Assembly: GCF_000425865.1 (NCBI RefSeq)
Contig: NZ_AUEG01000002.1
Location: 62,001-126,000 of the forward strand
Length of the DNA stretch: 64,000 bases
From: Lacticigenium naphthae DSM 19658
GTDB taxonomy: Bacteria > Bacillota > Bacilli > Lactobacillales > Carnobacteriaceae_A
Direction of reading: 5' to 3'
Made by a program: the position numbers and the translations under genes. The notes under the pieces were generated by a model. It was not told the DNA's origin. It saw only the letters and a program-made list of their open reading frames with translations, and searched no databases. The first letter of the stretch is position 1, and every line of letters begins with the position of its first letter. Shown in pieces: positions 1-7,884 of the stretch.

Positions 1-666
1 CCGCGTGATGTAGCGCTGGATCAAGTCGGCGTCCATTGTTCGAATGTCTTCTGCTAAATCGACTAGTGTCAGTTTCGGAAAGATATCTGTCGCCAGAGGT
101 ATTGCACTGAATTCTAAGTCTAAGTCCAGAAGGATCACTTTGGAATCGTCAAATTCTTGACTTAATTCAACAGCCAGATTGACTCCTAAAAAGGTCCGCC
201 CGACTCCTCCTTTGGCGCTGAAGATACTAAAAATTTTTCCTTTAGAGTCATTCAGTTCTCGATTTCCTCGGGATGCTTTCAGTCGCGTAGCTTTTTCTTC
301 GAGTGACTGGCTGATACGGGAAAGTTTTTCGATTAGTTCTTCTGGTTCGAAATTTTTGGGTAAAACGCCTTTTGCTCCGGAAGCAATCACTCGGTAAAGG
401 GATTCTTCCGTCACATCTTCTTCCATTACTAACGTAATAGCGTTTTGATAATCTTTTCCTATTTCAGCGGCTACTCTATAAGTGTCTTCCACTTCTGTTC
501 CAACCAATACTACGTCGACTGTTCGGTTGTCTAGCAACTGGCGGGCATCCGGGAGGTTGGTATAGCCTCCTAAAAGGGACACGTACTCCAGATTAGAAGC
601 AACTGAGGCAATTAAACTGGTTTCTTTTGAGTCTGTTCCAATCAATAATAAGTAAATATCGCGCAT
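1..666 (-). CDS. TadZ/CpaE-like pilus localisation ATPase, partial (C-terminus beyond window)
   Basis: This frame opens at an ATG at 666 and runs off the left edge, giving the first 222 residues. The first ~125 residues look like the receiver-like domain found in TadZ/CpaE. A ParA/MinD-type ATPase domain follows, beginning with AKGGVGRT at about residues 151-158 and then LLDLDLEF. The signature lysine of the deviant Walker A is present, but the usual GKT is GRT, as is common in the TadZ/CpaE branch. In the family this protein positions the Tad secretion machine. It lies 3 bp downstream of the cpaB-like gene, so it is the sixth gene of the flp operon. The missing tadA/B/C genes are expected beyond the left edge. 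Function is inferred from domains and context. Confidence 0.85.
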   Translation of the reverse strand, partial: MRDIYLLLIGTDSKETSLIASVASNLEYVSLLGGYTNLPDARQLLDNRTVDVVLVGTEVEDTYRVAAEIGKDYQNAITLVMEEDVTEESLYRVIASGAKGVLPKNFEPEELIEKLSRISQSLEEKATRLKASRGNRELNDSKGKIFSIFSAKGGVGRTFLGVNLAVELSQEFDDSKVILLDLDLEFSAIPLATDIFPKLTLVDLAEDIRTMDADLIQRYITR

Positions 667-669
667 CTG

Positions 670-1401
670 TTACTCCTCCTCTGCATTCGTTTCTTCAGCT
701 GGTTCAGCTTCCGGTGTTGATTCTGGGACGGTCTGTTCCACTTGGTTATCTCCTGGATTACGCAAGGTGTACGTAAAGCTTCCATTTGCTCGCGCCAAGG
801 CTATTTCTTCTGCCATTTCGGGAGAAACGAGTAGGGTCAGTGAAGTGGTCACTCCTGATCCTTCCGTTTCGGCTGGTGGCATTGCTGGGCCCACTTGTAG
901 AATTTTAACATTTTGAAATTGAGTTTCGATTCTGTCGTCTGCAGGTTCTTCTTCGCCCGGATAGTACACAAGCACATCGATGCGGTTGCCTTCTTTCAAG
1001 TATCCACCTACACCGGATATTTCGTCTACCGGTACAGTCACGGCACGCATACTTGCTGGGATACGGTAGGCCAATGCTTCACCAACGTTCCCTTCAGTCA
1101 CGATCCGGCCTTGCAGGACTTGTTCCCCAGCGAGAACGTCGGTATTGGTCATGCCTCCCACGACTTCACTGATCGTGCGATAGGCCTCTGAGTGGGCTGT
1201 TTGAGCCGGTACGGAACGCATCTCGACCATTTCTTCCGTCACCACTGTATGTTGCGGGATAAGTTGTTTTACAAAAACCACCTGTTCCACTTCAGGAGGG
1301 GCGACGGGTTCTTGCCGGATACTTTCTATGTAACTAAAAACGCTGATGGTAACGATCAAACTGAAAAGCAATGCCAGCCCCCATACTTTCTTGTTGTTCA
1401 T
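670..1401 (-). CDS. cpaB: CpaB/RcpC-type Flp pilus assembly protein
   Basis: A 243-residue protein with one N-terminal membrane segment (about residues 8-25). A SAF-like domain (roughly 40-105) and an RcpC/CpaB C-terminal domain (roughly 110-215) follow, with the characteristic RAVTVPVDEISGVGGYL stretch. The last 30 residues are a low-complexity Glu/Pro/Thr-rich tail. In Tad systems CpaB/RcpC sits between the membrane platform and the envelope. Gram-positive versions have no outer-membrane secretin partner, so here it is probably an extracytoplasmic assembly factor. The gene sits between tadG (18 bp upstream) and tadZ (3 bp downstream) in one minus-strand operon. Confidence 0.85.
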   Translation of the reverse strand: MNNKKVWGLALLFSLIVTISVFSYIESIRQEPVAPPEVEQVVFVKQLIPQHTVVTEEMVEMRSVPAQTAHSEAYRTISEVVGGMTNTDVLAGEQVLQGRIVTEGNVGEALAYRIPASMRAVTVPVDEISGVGGYLKEGNRIDVLVYYPGEEEPADDRIETQFQNVKILQVGPAMPPAETEGSGVTTSLTLLVSPEMAEEIALARANGSFTYTLRNPGDNQVEQTVPESTPEAEPAEETNAEEE

Positions 1402-1419
1402 ACGTGTCTTTCCCCTCTC

Positions 1420-2529
1420 TTATTCGATCAATTGAATGTTAATCTCTTCATCTCCACCACCGATATCATTCCCGTTTAGATCGACCTTACGACCAGTGAA
1501 CTGACCGACCAATGAATCCCGCGGTATATTTCTAGGGTAATCAAACTGACCACTTGCTTGGGAAGGAGATGTGATTTTTCCTAAGTAAACATTATCCTCA
1601 AATACATAGTTACTCATATTGTTTATACCAGTTCCGTTCCAAGTAAAATCTTCTACTCGATATTCAGCAAAATACAAAAGCTCTCCATTGGCATTTCCAC
1701 CATTATCTTTTAGCGGTGCAAGAACCGCTATCAATCCGCTTATTGATTTTTTTCTTTCCCATTCATCTTTGTCTTTATTTCTGTCCACTATCGATTGAAT
1801 TCCGTTCTGGATATAACTTGCGTGATAATAATTATTACTATTTTGAGCTTTTAATGGATCATCAAAATCGCTTAGATTTAAACCCCGACTCCCAGATAGA
1901 ATATGGTTCACATGATTTTGATCACTTATTCTGGATATATCGGGTATTCCCCATCTGGCTGAATCAACATTCCCTGTCCCTCGCGATTCATCCTTGTCAA
2001 ATATGTAAGCTCCACCACTACTTAGATATTCACTTTCGAGAACAAAAAAAGGAAATACTTTCCCTGCTCCAAGTCCTCTGCCTCCAGCTTTGTATTCATA
2101 GGCTGCTTTTGCGGAGGCTTGGACGGTACGTGTTTTATCTGAAAAGGTTGCTGAAAAGGCCATGGGGACGGTTGCTTCTGTGATGACTTGGATAAACGTT
2201 TGTCCATCTACCTCTCCGAGAGAAACTTCTACTACAGTATCTGCTTCGTTTAAGAACGCATACTCGCGGGCAATTGTATTCGCTTCTTCCAATGGAATGG
2301 CTCGATTTTCTTTTAATCCCAATGCCATCTCTTTGGCACCTGCTAAAGCAGCGGCATCGGCTGCTGTTTGCATTTGTGTTTTTTCAGCGTATAACATTCC
2401 GACATCGACACTCAAAGCTGCAAATCCAAAGAAAACCACAGGAATGAGGATGGCAACGAAAGGCAGGATACTTCCTTTTTCTTCATTTATAAATGTATGC
2501 CACAATCCTTTTAATGAAAACTTTCGCAT
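1420..2529 (-). CDS. TadG-like pilus-associated protein
   Basis: A 369-residue protein with a short cytoplasmic leader, a GSILPF processing-like motif near residue 20 and a hydrophobic segment at about 23-45. The typical TadG N-terminal stretch follows (SVDVGMLYAEKTQMQ, then TAADAAALAGA). The rest is a predicted extracellular domain with no catalytic motif I can recognise and no clear von Willebrand MIDAS motif, unlike long proteobacterial TadG. TadG proteins are minor pseudopilins or envelope anchors. It lies 12 bp after tadE and 18 bp before cpaB. The N-terminal assignment is firm; the role of the C-terminal part is unknown. Confidence 0.8.
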   Translation of the reverse strand: MRKFSLKGLWHTFINEEKGSILPFVAILIPVVFFGFAALSVDVGMLYAEKTQMQTAADAAALAGAKEMALGLKENRAIPLEEANTIAREYAFLNEADTVVEVSLGEVDGQTFIQVITEATVPMAFSATFSDKTRTVQASAKAAYEYKAGGRGLGAGKVFPFFVLESEYLSSGGAYIFDKDESRGTGNVDSARWGIPDISRISDQNHVNHILSGSRGLNLSDFDDPLKAQNSNNYYHASYIQNGIQSIVDRNKDKDEWERKKSISGLIAVLAPLKDNGGNANGELLYFAEYRVEDFTWNGTGINNMSNYVFEDNVYLGKITSPSQASGQFDYPRNIPRDSLVGQFTGRKVDLNGNDIGGGDEEINIQLIE

Positions 2530-2541
2530 AAAAGTTCCTCC

Positions 2542-2931
2542 TTATTCCTCTAGCCGCATAGTCGCAGATGCCGAGAGCGTATACAAATCATCCATAACAT
2601 CGAATAACCCTGTCAAAGACGAAGCTTCTACCTCAACATAAACGGTCGCTTCTTCTTCATTATATTTGATTGTGATCGTAGGATCGCTAACTGAACTTGG
2701 CAAGGAATTTGCAACAGCAGTGTCTACTTTTTCCTTACTCACGTTCTCTGCCATCATGACCACGCGAGTGCGGGCACCTTCTCTTGCGGCGGCAGTGACC
2801 TGGGTTTGTTGGTGAAACAGCCAACTAAATTCCATGATCCCCACAATGAGTAACAATAGAATCGGCAAGATCAATGCAAACTCCACCATCGATTGTCCCG
2901 ATTCTTCTTTCTTCCAACCTAAATGCTTCAT
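2542..2931 (-). CDS. tadE: TadE-like pseudopilin
   Basis: 129 residues. After a short charged leader comes SGQSMVEFALI, a prepilin cleavage site in which G is followed by QSMVEF. A hydrophobic helix (about 18-40) and the TadE pattern of QTQVTAAAREGARTRVV follow. The Glu five residues after the cleavage point, conserved in type IV-like pilins, is present. The adjacent TadV/CpaA-type peptidase probably processes it. It lies 19 bp downstream of that peptidase gene and 12 bp before tadG. Length and motif order are normal for TadE. Confidence 0.88.
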   Translation of the reverse strand: MKHLGWKKEESGQSMVEFALILPILLLLIVGIMEFSWLFHQQTQVTAAAREGARTRVVMMAENVSKEKVDTAVANSLPSSVSDPTITIKYNEEEATVYVEVEASSLTGLFDVMDDLYTLSASATMRLEE

Positions 2932-2950
2932 TTACATTCACCTTCTTCTT

Positions 2951-3523
2951 CTAAAATAACCCGTTGCCAGTTATGTTCAATAGCACTGCCAGAACCGTGC
3001 CCAGTGTGATCGCACCTGCATAGGGAATGTATTCTTGTTCTGTAAAGATTTTTTGATCAGTAAATTTATTATACCATTCTAAAAACGATTGTTTCTTAGT
3101 TTTCAAGTAAAGAAAATAAAAAAGTGGTTTGAGTAAAACAAACCCGATTTTTTTCATTAAAACCCATAAACGACCTTTGATAGCCATGGTTACGATAGCA
3201 ATGACCCCACCGATGGCTGCGATATAAAGAATCGCTTCCGCTGTTAAGATCCAGCCCAACATCGATCCAATCGCACCCATCAACTTCGCATCGCCTGCCC
3301 CCATAAATCCGAGTGCAAAAAAGATGAAAAAAACACCCAAACCGATCCCAAAACCGGCCAGACTGAAAACCAAGCCGGATAAGCCAGCAGTGAGCAGATG
3401 ATACAGCACCCCAAAAGCTAAAAAGGGAACGGTCAGTTTATTCGGGATCCGTCGTTCTTTAAAATCATAATAAGACGCCAAAGCCAGTAAACTAGCTAAA
3501 GCTATGTAGAGAACTACTTTCAT
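2951..3523 (-). CDS. Prepilin peptidase, TadV/CpaA type (A24 family)
   Basis: The longest frame begins further upstream, but the ATG at 3523 has AAAGGAG directly in front of it, so I use that start (190 residues). The protein is a multi-pass membrane aspartyl protease. The two expected catalytic aspartates are visible: D20 in YYDFKERRIPN and D78 in the FMGAGD motif. It lacks the N-terminal methylase domain of PilD, as is usual for Tad-specific peptidases. It would cleave the leaders of Flp and TadE at G/Q. A terminator-like hairpin separates it from flp upstream, so it is probably expressed at a lower level than the pilin. Confidence 0.88.
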   Translation of the reverse strand: MKVVLYIALASLLALASYYDFKERRIPNKLTVPFLAFGVLYHLLTAGLSGLVFSLAGFGIGLGVFFIFFALGFMGAGDAKLMGAIGSMLGWILTAEAILYIAAIGGVIAIVTMAIKGRLWVLMKKIGFVLLKPLFYFLYLKTKKQSFLEWYNKFTDQKIFTEQEYIPYAGAITLGTVLAVLLNITGNGLF

Positions 3524-3552
3524 AATAAACTCCTTTAAAATTGATCTTACCT

Positions 3553-3580
3553 TTAAAAAAAGCCCCCAGGAAGGGAGCAA
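3553..3580 (-). terminator. Intra-operon terminator/attenuator between flp and the peptidase gene
   Basis: On the minus strand GCTCCC pairs with GGGGGC across a five-base loop, and seven Ts follow. The hairpin is 47 bp past the flp stop and just before the peptidase ribosome binding site. Partial termination here would leave much flp mRNA and little downstream mRNA. Confidence 0.7.
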
Positions 3581-3627
3581 AAATATATATTTTAATGGAC
3601 CTATTGGTAATTATTATAGTATTAAGA

Positions 3628-3831
3628 TTACTCTCCAGCAGCAGCAGGATCAACTGTTACATCAGCAGCATCATCAATATTTCCGAATACATTTTCAAAC
3701 AATTCAACAATTTTATCTCCTGCAAAGGCAAATACGGCAACAGCTATAACTGCGACTAACCCAATAATCAACGCATATTCAACTAATCCTTGTCCTTCTT
3801 CTTCGTTCCAAAATCTTTTTAATAAATTCAT
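3628..3831 (-). CDS. flp: Flp/Fap-type major pilin
   Basis: 67 residues: a leader ending EEEG, then QGLVEYALI, the classic Flp site (cleavage after G, with E and Y at positions +5 and +6). A long hydrophobic alpha helix and a short acidic tail rich in D, V and A follow. It is the major subunit of Tad/Flp pili, which serve in adhesion and, in some Gram-positives, colonisation or DNA uptake. An AAAGGAGG ribosome binding site and a near-consensus promoter lie upstream and a terminator lies downstream, so it can be transcribed strongly and alone. First gene of the Tad operon. Confidence 0.93.
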   Translation of the reverse strand: MNLLKRFWNEEEGQGLVEYALIIGLVAVIAVAVFAFAGDKIVELFENVFGNIDDAADVTVDPAAAGE

Positions 3832-3862
3832 GTGTTTTTCCTCCTTTTAGTATTGCTTCCTA

Positions 3863-3891
3863 ATTATAAAAAACATTTGTTGAGAGTTCAA
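3863..3891 (-). promoter_or_regulatory. Promoter of the flp/Tad operon
   Basis: On the minus strand TTGAAC (3891-3886) and TATAAT (3868-3863) are separated by exactly 17 bases. This is a near-perfect housekeeping promoter about 30 bases upstream of the flp start codon. Confidence 0.75.
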
Positions 3892-4162
3892 TTATAATCA
3901 ACCAATCAATATAAGGTATATAAATGCTGGTATGTTAAGATTTTACTAGGATGAGCTGTTCATTTCCTGACGCAAACAAACTAAATGAGATTTTTCTAAT
4001 GTTGGTTCGCCTTATATACGATTACCATTAGCACATATTAAACATTTGTCAAAGATGTGAATTTAAAATAATATTTGTTATATAACTTTATAATTCGCTT
4101 TTTTTCGTTTTTGTATCCGTTTTCTTTCCGTTTTCATTTTTTTGCTAATTTCTTGCGAAACA

Positions 4163-4191
4163 TTGACATCCATTTTAGAATTGACTATACT
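4163..4191 (+). promoter_or_regulatory. Promoter of the tyrS T-box transcript
   Basis: A perfect TTGACA (4163-4168) is followed after 17 bases by TATACT (4186-4191). The predicted start near 4198 fits a leader of about 265 nt containing the T-box. Confidence 0.8.
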
Positions 4192-4197
4192 AAGTGG

Positions 4198-4440
4198 AAA
4201 TTCAATATAATTAGACGAAGAACAAACGCAGTAAGTTTATTGGTCCCTATTGCAGAGAGTCGGTGGATGGTGCAAATCGACAGATACTAATAAGCTGAAA
4301 TACATTTGGGAGTCTCTGTAAACAGCGTTGCCTACGTTACAGGTAAGAGTGGAATGCGCTGCATTCAAACTGGGTGGTACCACGGAAAATTTTCGTCCCA
4401 ATGAAAAGATAAAATCTTTTCATTGGGACTTTTTATTTGC
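4198..4440 (+). promoter_or_regulatory. T-box riboswitch (tyrosine) in the tyrS leader
   Basis: The leader shows T-box landmarks. The base of stem I pairs GCAGAGA near 4252 with TCTCTGT near 4313-4319, and an internal GGTGGATGGTGCAAATCGACAG-like loop follows the 5' arm. A likely specifier TAC, the tyrosine codon, sits at 4301-4303 on the 3' side of stem I. The conserved GGTGGTACCACGG T-box lies at 4373-4385, followed by an intrinsic terminator. Uncharged tRNA-Tyr would bind and favour the antiterminator, raising tyrS expression under tyrosine starvation. The 5' limit is set from the promoter; secondary structure was judged by eye. Confidence 0.9.
4395..4435 (+). terminator. Terminator stem of the tyrS T-box
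   Basis: A perfect 16-bp hairpin (4395-4410 with 4414-4429) is followed by a T-tract. The 5' arm is just after the T-box core, so the antiterminator would compete with it. Confidence 0.9.
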
Positions 4441-4463
4441 AGTCAACTACGAGGAGGAAAAAA

Positions 4464-5729
4464 ATGAGTATTTTAGAAGAATTGCATTGGCGCGGAGCCG
4501 TGAATCAACAGACTGATGAAGACGGATTAAAAGAACTGATCGCTGAAAAGGAAATCGCTTTATATTGTGGGGTCGACCCGACTGGTGACAGCATGCATAT
4601 CGGACACTTGATCCCCTTCATGATCTTAAAGAGATTCCAGTTAGCTGGGCATAAACCGGTTATTTTGATTGGGGGAGCGACTGGTTCGATCGGAGACCCA
4701 AGTGGTCGTACCTCTGAAAGAACGCTTCAGACAATGGAACAAATCAATCAGAATGCTGAAAAATTAAAAGTCCAAATGAAGAAATTGTTCAATGCCGGTG
4801 AGGGCGAGGCGATCCGTTTGGTCAACAACCATGATTGGTTAAAGGATCTATCATTGATCGATTTCTTGAGAGAATACGGGAAAGAATTCAATATCAATAC
4901 CATGTTAGCAAAAGATGTCGTGGCTAGTCGCTTAGATTCCGGCATTTCTTTTACGGAATTCACTTACCAAATCATCCAGTCCATTGACTTTTTGCACCTC
5001 TACCAGCAAGAAGATGTTCAGCTTCAAATCGGTGGGGCGGATCAATGGGGCAATATAACTGCCGGATTGGATCTTATTCGCAAGAAAGAAGGTCCTCAAG
5101 CAAAAGCCTTTGGGTTAACGATACCGTTACTGTTAAAAGCAGATGGAACGAAATTCGGAAAATCTGCCGAGGGGGGAGTCTGGCTAGACCCTGAGAAAAC
5201 AAGCCCGTATGAATTTTACCAATTCTGGTTGAATCAAGATGACCGCGATGTGATTAAATACTTGAAATACTTCACTTTTCTTTCGCAAGCAGAAATTGAA
5301 GCTTTGGAGGAAAAAGTAGCGACTGAACCGCATAAGCGAGAGGCTCAACGGACATTGGCGCAAGAGATGACGCGCTTTGTGCATAGTCAGGCAGCGTTAG
5401 ATGAAGCGGAATTGATCAGCCAGGCACTCTTTTCCGGAAATATTCAGGAGCTGACGGCCGATCAGATCGAACAAGGTTTCCAACATGTTCCCTCTTCCAC
5501 TGCACCAAGAGAAGAGCGGAATTTGGTCGAGTTTTTAGTCGATGTGACTAAAATCGAACCGTCTCGTCGCCAAGCACGCGAGGATATCAAAAATGGTGCG
5601 ATCCGCATCAAAGGCACGCAGATCAAAGATGTGGATCACATCGTAAGCGCTGCGGATAGTTTTGATGATCGCTTCATCATTGTCAAAAAAGGAAAGAAAA
5701 AATATTTTCTGGTCCAGTTGGAAGGGTAA
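4464..5729 (+). CDS. tyrS: Tyrosyl-tRNA synthetase
   Basis: 421 residues from the ATG at 4464, which follows an AGGAGG site; the slightly longer frame has no ribosome binding site. It is a class I synthetase that attaches tyrosine to tRNA-Tyr. Visible motifs are MHIGHLI (HIGH at residues 45-48), GGATGSIGDPSGR in the tyrosine-binding region, the GGADQWGN stretch, and KFGKS (230-234) as the KMSKS equivalent. The last ~65 residues form an S4-type RNA-binding domain. Length is normal for bacterial TyrS. It is a single-gene unit controlled by the upstream tyrosine T-box and ending at a hairpin shared with the convergent gene. Confidence 0.97.
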   Translation: MSILEELHWRGAVNQQTDEDGLKELIAEKEIALYCGVDPTGDSMHIGHLIPFMILKRFQLAGHKPVILIGGATGSIGDPSGRTSERTLQTMEQINQNAEKLKVQMKKLFNAGEGEAIRLVNNHDWLKDLSLIDFLREYGKEFNINTMLAKDVVASRLDSGISFTEFTYQIIQSIDFLHLYQQEDVQLQIGGADQWGNITAGLDLIRKKEGPQAKAFGLTIPLLLKADGTKFGKSAEGGVWLDPEKTSPYEFYQFWLNQDDRDVIKYLKYFTFLSQAEIEALEEKVATEPHKREAQRTLAQEMTRFVHSQAALDEAELISQALFSGNIQELTADQIEQGFQHVPSSTAPREERNLVEFLVDVTKIEPSRRQAREDIKNGAIRIKGTQIKDVDHIVSAADSFDDRFIIVKKGKKKYFLVQLEG

Positions 5730-5731
5730 TA

Positions 5732-5775
5732 AAAAAAGAGGAGGGTGCTGAAAATCCAGCGCCTTCCTCTTTTCT
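5732..5775. terminator. Bidirectional terminator between tyrS and the DUF1002 gene
   Basis: AAAGAGGAGGGTGCTG pairs with CAGCGCCTTCCTCTTT around a short loop. It is flanked by A7 on the left and Ts on the right, so it can serve both converging genes. Confidence 0.8.
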
Positions 5776-5784
5776 ATTGGTTCT

Positions 5785-6747
5785 TTAATTGAATAGTCCC
5801 CGGATGGCTTCGACGATTTGTCTGAAGAAGTTTCCGATCCGGTCTAGCACTCCGCTGTCTTCTGCTTGTTGCCAGGCATCTCCAAAGCGATCGCGTAAAT
5901 TATTGGACAAGTTTTCCAGTTGTTCTTTTACCTGTTGGGAATCGATGGCTCCAGTTTGTTGGTAGCGTTCAAAGAATGCTAGGAGTTGATCGATTTGTTC
6001 TTGTGAAATGACATTTTGCAAATCATTGTTTTCTAGAGCTTCATTGATGATACGCTCAATATCTTCTCGTGTTGCTAATTCATCTTGACGTTCCCGTAAT
6101 TCTGCCAGCTGTTGTTTGATTTCCACGATGGCCTGGTCAAAACGCGACGTGTCAAATTCTTCATTGCCTGCATTTTCCTGGGCAATGTCGTTGGTCGTTT
6201 CCAATTCCTCCTGGGCAACTTCCATCCGGTCCTGGTCTAGATCCTCACCATTCACATCAAAAGCTTTATAAATACCCGTCAAGGCACTTTCACCTGTTAC
6301 GGGGCGGATGCTAGCAACCATGATGGTCACATCTTCGACACCAGCGGTAATAGCCGCATTGGCATATTGCTCTTCAGTGATCTCGGTGATATCGTCGGGT
6401 GTTTCAATGATGACGTTCACACCTTCACCGGCATCTTCACGTTGGACCAACACAGAAGAAATCATACTGGCTGTATTTCCCGAACCGGTGTTTAAATAAT
6501 TTTGTAGATCTTCACCAGTCACATCTACACTGGCTACATTATTTTGATCATCGATACCAAGCAAATCAGCAGTTTCCTGGATTTGGGCTTCATCTAGTCC
6601 GCCTCCGTAAACATAGGTCGGTAATCCCCAGGCTTCATCAACTACACTCGTATCGATACCATCTGCTGCATGGACTGATGTCAGCGGAAGGAAAAACATT
6701 CCACTTGCCGCGATCAGCACACTTACTTTTTGTTTGAATTTATTCAT
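5785..6747 (-). CDS. Secreted DUF1002-family protein
   Basis: 320 residues with a signal peptide ending at about SVHAADG. The central ~170 residues match the DUF1002 pattern I know from Firmicutes: WGLPTYVYGGGL, a VDVTGEDLQNYL element, and EQYANAAITAGVEDVTIMVASIRPVTGESALTGIYKAF-like features in order. The C-terminal ~110 residues are helical, rich in Q, E and N, and end in a weakly amphipathic segment. Function is unknown for the family; extracytoplasmic location is inferred from the signal sequence. It is monocistronic and convergent with tyrS. Confidence 0.75.
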   Translation of the reverse strand: MNKFKQKVSVLIAASGMFFLPLTSVHAADGIDTSVVDEAWGLPTYVYGGGLDEAQIQETADLLGIDDQNNVASVDVTGEDLQNYLNTGSGNTASMISSVLVQREDAGEGVNVIIETPDDITEITEEQYANAAITAGVEDVTIMVASIRPVTGESALTGIYKAFDVNGEDLDQDRMEVAQEELETTNDIAQENAGNEEFDTSRFDQAIVEIKQQLAELRERQDELATREDIERIINEALENNDLQNVISQEQIDQLLAFFERYQQTGAIDSQQVKEQLENLSNNLRDRFGDAWQQAEDSGVLDRIGNFFRQIVEAIRGLFN

Positions 6748-6835
6748 CTATTTGTTCTCTCCTTTTATTCTTGTTGTGTTGAAGAACAAGAATAGTGTAC
6801 CACCAAAAAGTTAAATTTCTCATAAATCTAAAAAA

Positions 6836-6900
6836 CAAACGGGGCAAAAAGCAGTGACCTTGAAAATTTGGATCGAAGAGCAGCGTGAACTTGCCGTTTG
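6836..6900 (-). terminator. Possible terminator of the redox gene group
   Basis: On the minus strand CAAACGGCAA (6900-6891) pairs with TTGCCCCGTTTG (6847-6836) and TTTTTTAG follows. The loop is long (about 43 nt), so this is only moderately supported. A second weak hairpin lies nearer the oxidoreductase gene at about 6938-6965 (GCTGGGG with CCCTAGC). Confidence 0.4.
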
Positions 6901-6977
6901 ACTCCCTCTTAAAGAGGATCACTGGAGAAATAGAAAGAAGCTAGGGCATTTCCCCCAGCCTCGCTTTGAATAGAAAA

Positions 6978-7631
6978 TCAAACCATTTCTATTGCATCTT
7001 CTATTGCCAGTTTCCCTGTGACTAGATCAAACGATTTTCTGAATGTAGACTCTTGGTTTAAACACTCTACGATTGTTTTAGCTACGTCTATACGTGGAAT
7101 ACTTTTCTTCTCGCTTTTCAATGCATCCTCACCTACAGCAATTTTTCCTATAGCCTCTTCATTTGTCAACATTCCGGGACGAATGATCGTATAATGCAAA
7201 TCTGAGAGAGTCACCATTTCATCTGCATAATGTTTGGCTACATAATAAGATTTCATTTCTTCATTCCATAGTTCGCGGTTATCCGCACCATAAGCACTGA
7301 CCAGAATAAACCTGTCAATTCCTGCTTCTTGAGCGGCTCTCATTGTTTTTACAGCTCCATCCAAATCAATGAGCAATGTTTTATCTGCTCCAGTCCCTCC
7401 GCCTGATCCAGCTGTGAATACGACTGCATCACATTTCTGCATGCTTTGCGCAAGTATTTGAATAGGGTCTTCCAGATCTCCAACGACTGTTTGAACCTCT
7501 AATTTGTCGAACTTTTCCTTTTGTTCTTCTTTGCGGATCATTGCTACGGGAGTATACTGATTTGAATCTTTTAACTCTTTTGTCAGTAGTGTACCGATCT
7601 GACCGTTTGCTCCAACAATAAAAATTTTCAT
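6978..7631 (-). CDS. NAD(P)-binding oxidoreductase, atypical SDR (YwnB/YhfK-like)
   Basis: 217 residues with an N-terminal Rossmann motif GANGQIG (residues 7-13) and the DAVVFTAGSGGGTGAD region typical of atypical short-chain dehydrogenases of the YwnB/YhfK/NmrA-like type. A SAYGAD segment and YYVAKHYADE follow, resembling the YxxxK active-site region but shifted. These proteins bind NAD(P)H and act as reductases or redox sensors; the substrate is unknown. It lies 67 bp after a small gene at the 3' end of a minus-strand cluster of oxidoreductases and may be cotranscribed with it. Confidence 0.8.
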   Translation of the reverse strand: MKIFIVGANGQIGTLLTKELKDSNQYTPVAMIRKEEQKEKFDKLEVQTVVGDLEDPIQILAQSMQKCDAVVFTAGSGGGTGADKTLLIDLDGAVKTMRAAQEAGIDRFILVSAYGADNRELWNEEMKSYYVAKHYADEMVTLSDLHYTIIRPGMLTNEEAIGKIAVGEDALKSEKKSIPRIDVAKTIVECLNQESTFRKSFDLVTGKLAIEDAIEMV

Positions 7632-7698
7632 CTAATCTACTCCTTTCTTCCTATACTACACTGTATCAAAAACAAAATTAAAGCTCCAAGTAAAACGC

Positions 7699-7884
7699 TC
7701 ATTCATTCCATTTCCGCGGACTCCACAAAGATCCATCCAACTCTCCTTGCATTTGTTCGATACGATTGCTTTGTTCTGCAATGTGTTCTTTTAAAGCTAA
7801 AATCAGTGCTTTTTGTTTGTAATCTCTGCTTTCTTTAAATAGTTTCTCTAATTCTCCTTGGATCCACTGGGCCTCTTCCATCAA
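7699..7884 (-). CDS. Small helical protein, unknown function
   Basis: 61 residues, strongly charged and predicted almost entirely helical (heptad-like L/I spacing through KALILALKEHIAEQSNRI), ending WSPRKWNE. I do not recognise a family. It is likely real because its ATG overlaps the stop of the upstream flavodoxin-fold gene by 4 bp (ATGA arrangement), a sign of translational coupling. Its role is probably linked to that oxidoreductase. Confidence 0.6.
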   Translation of the reverse strand: MMEEAQWIQGELEKLFKESRDYKQKALILALKEHIAEQSNRIEQMQGELDGSLWSPRKWNE

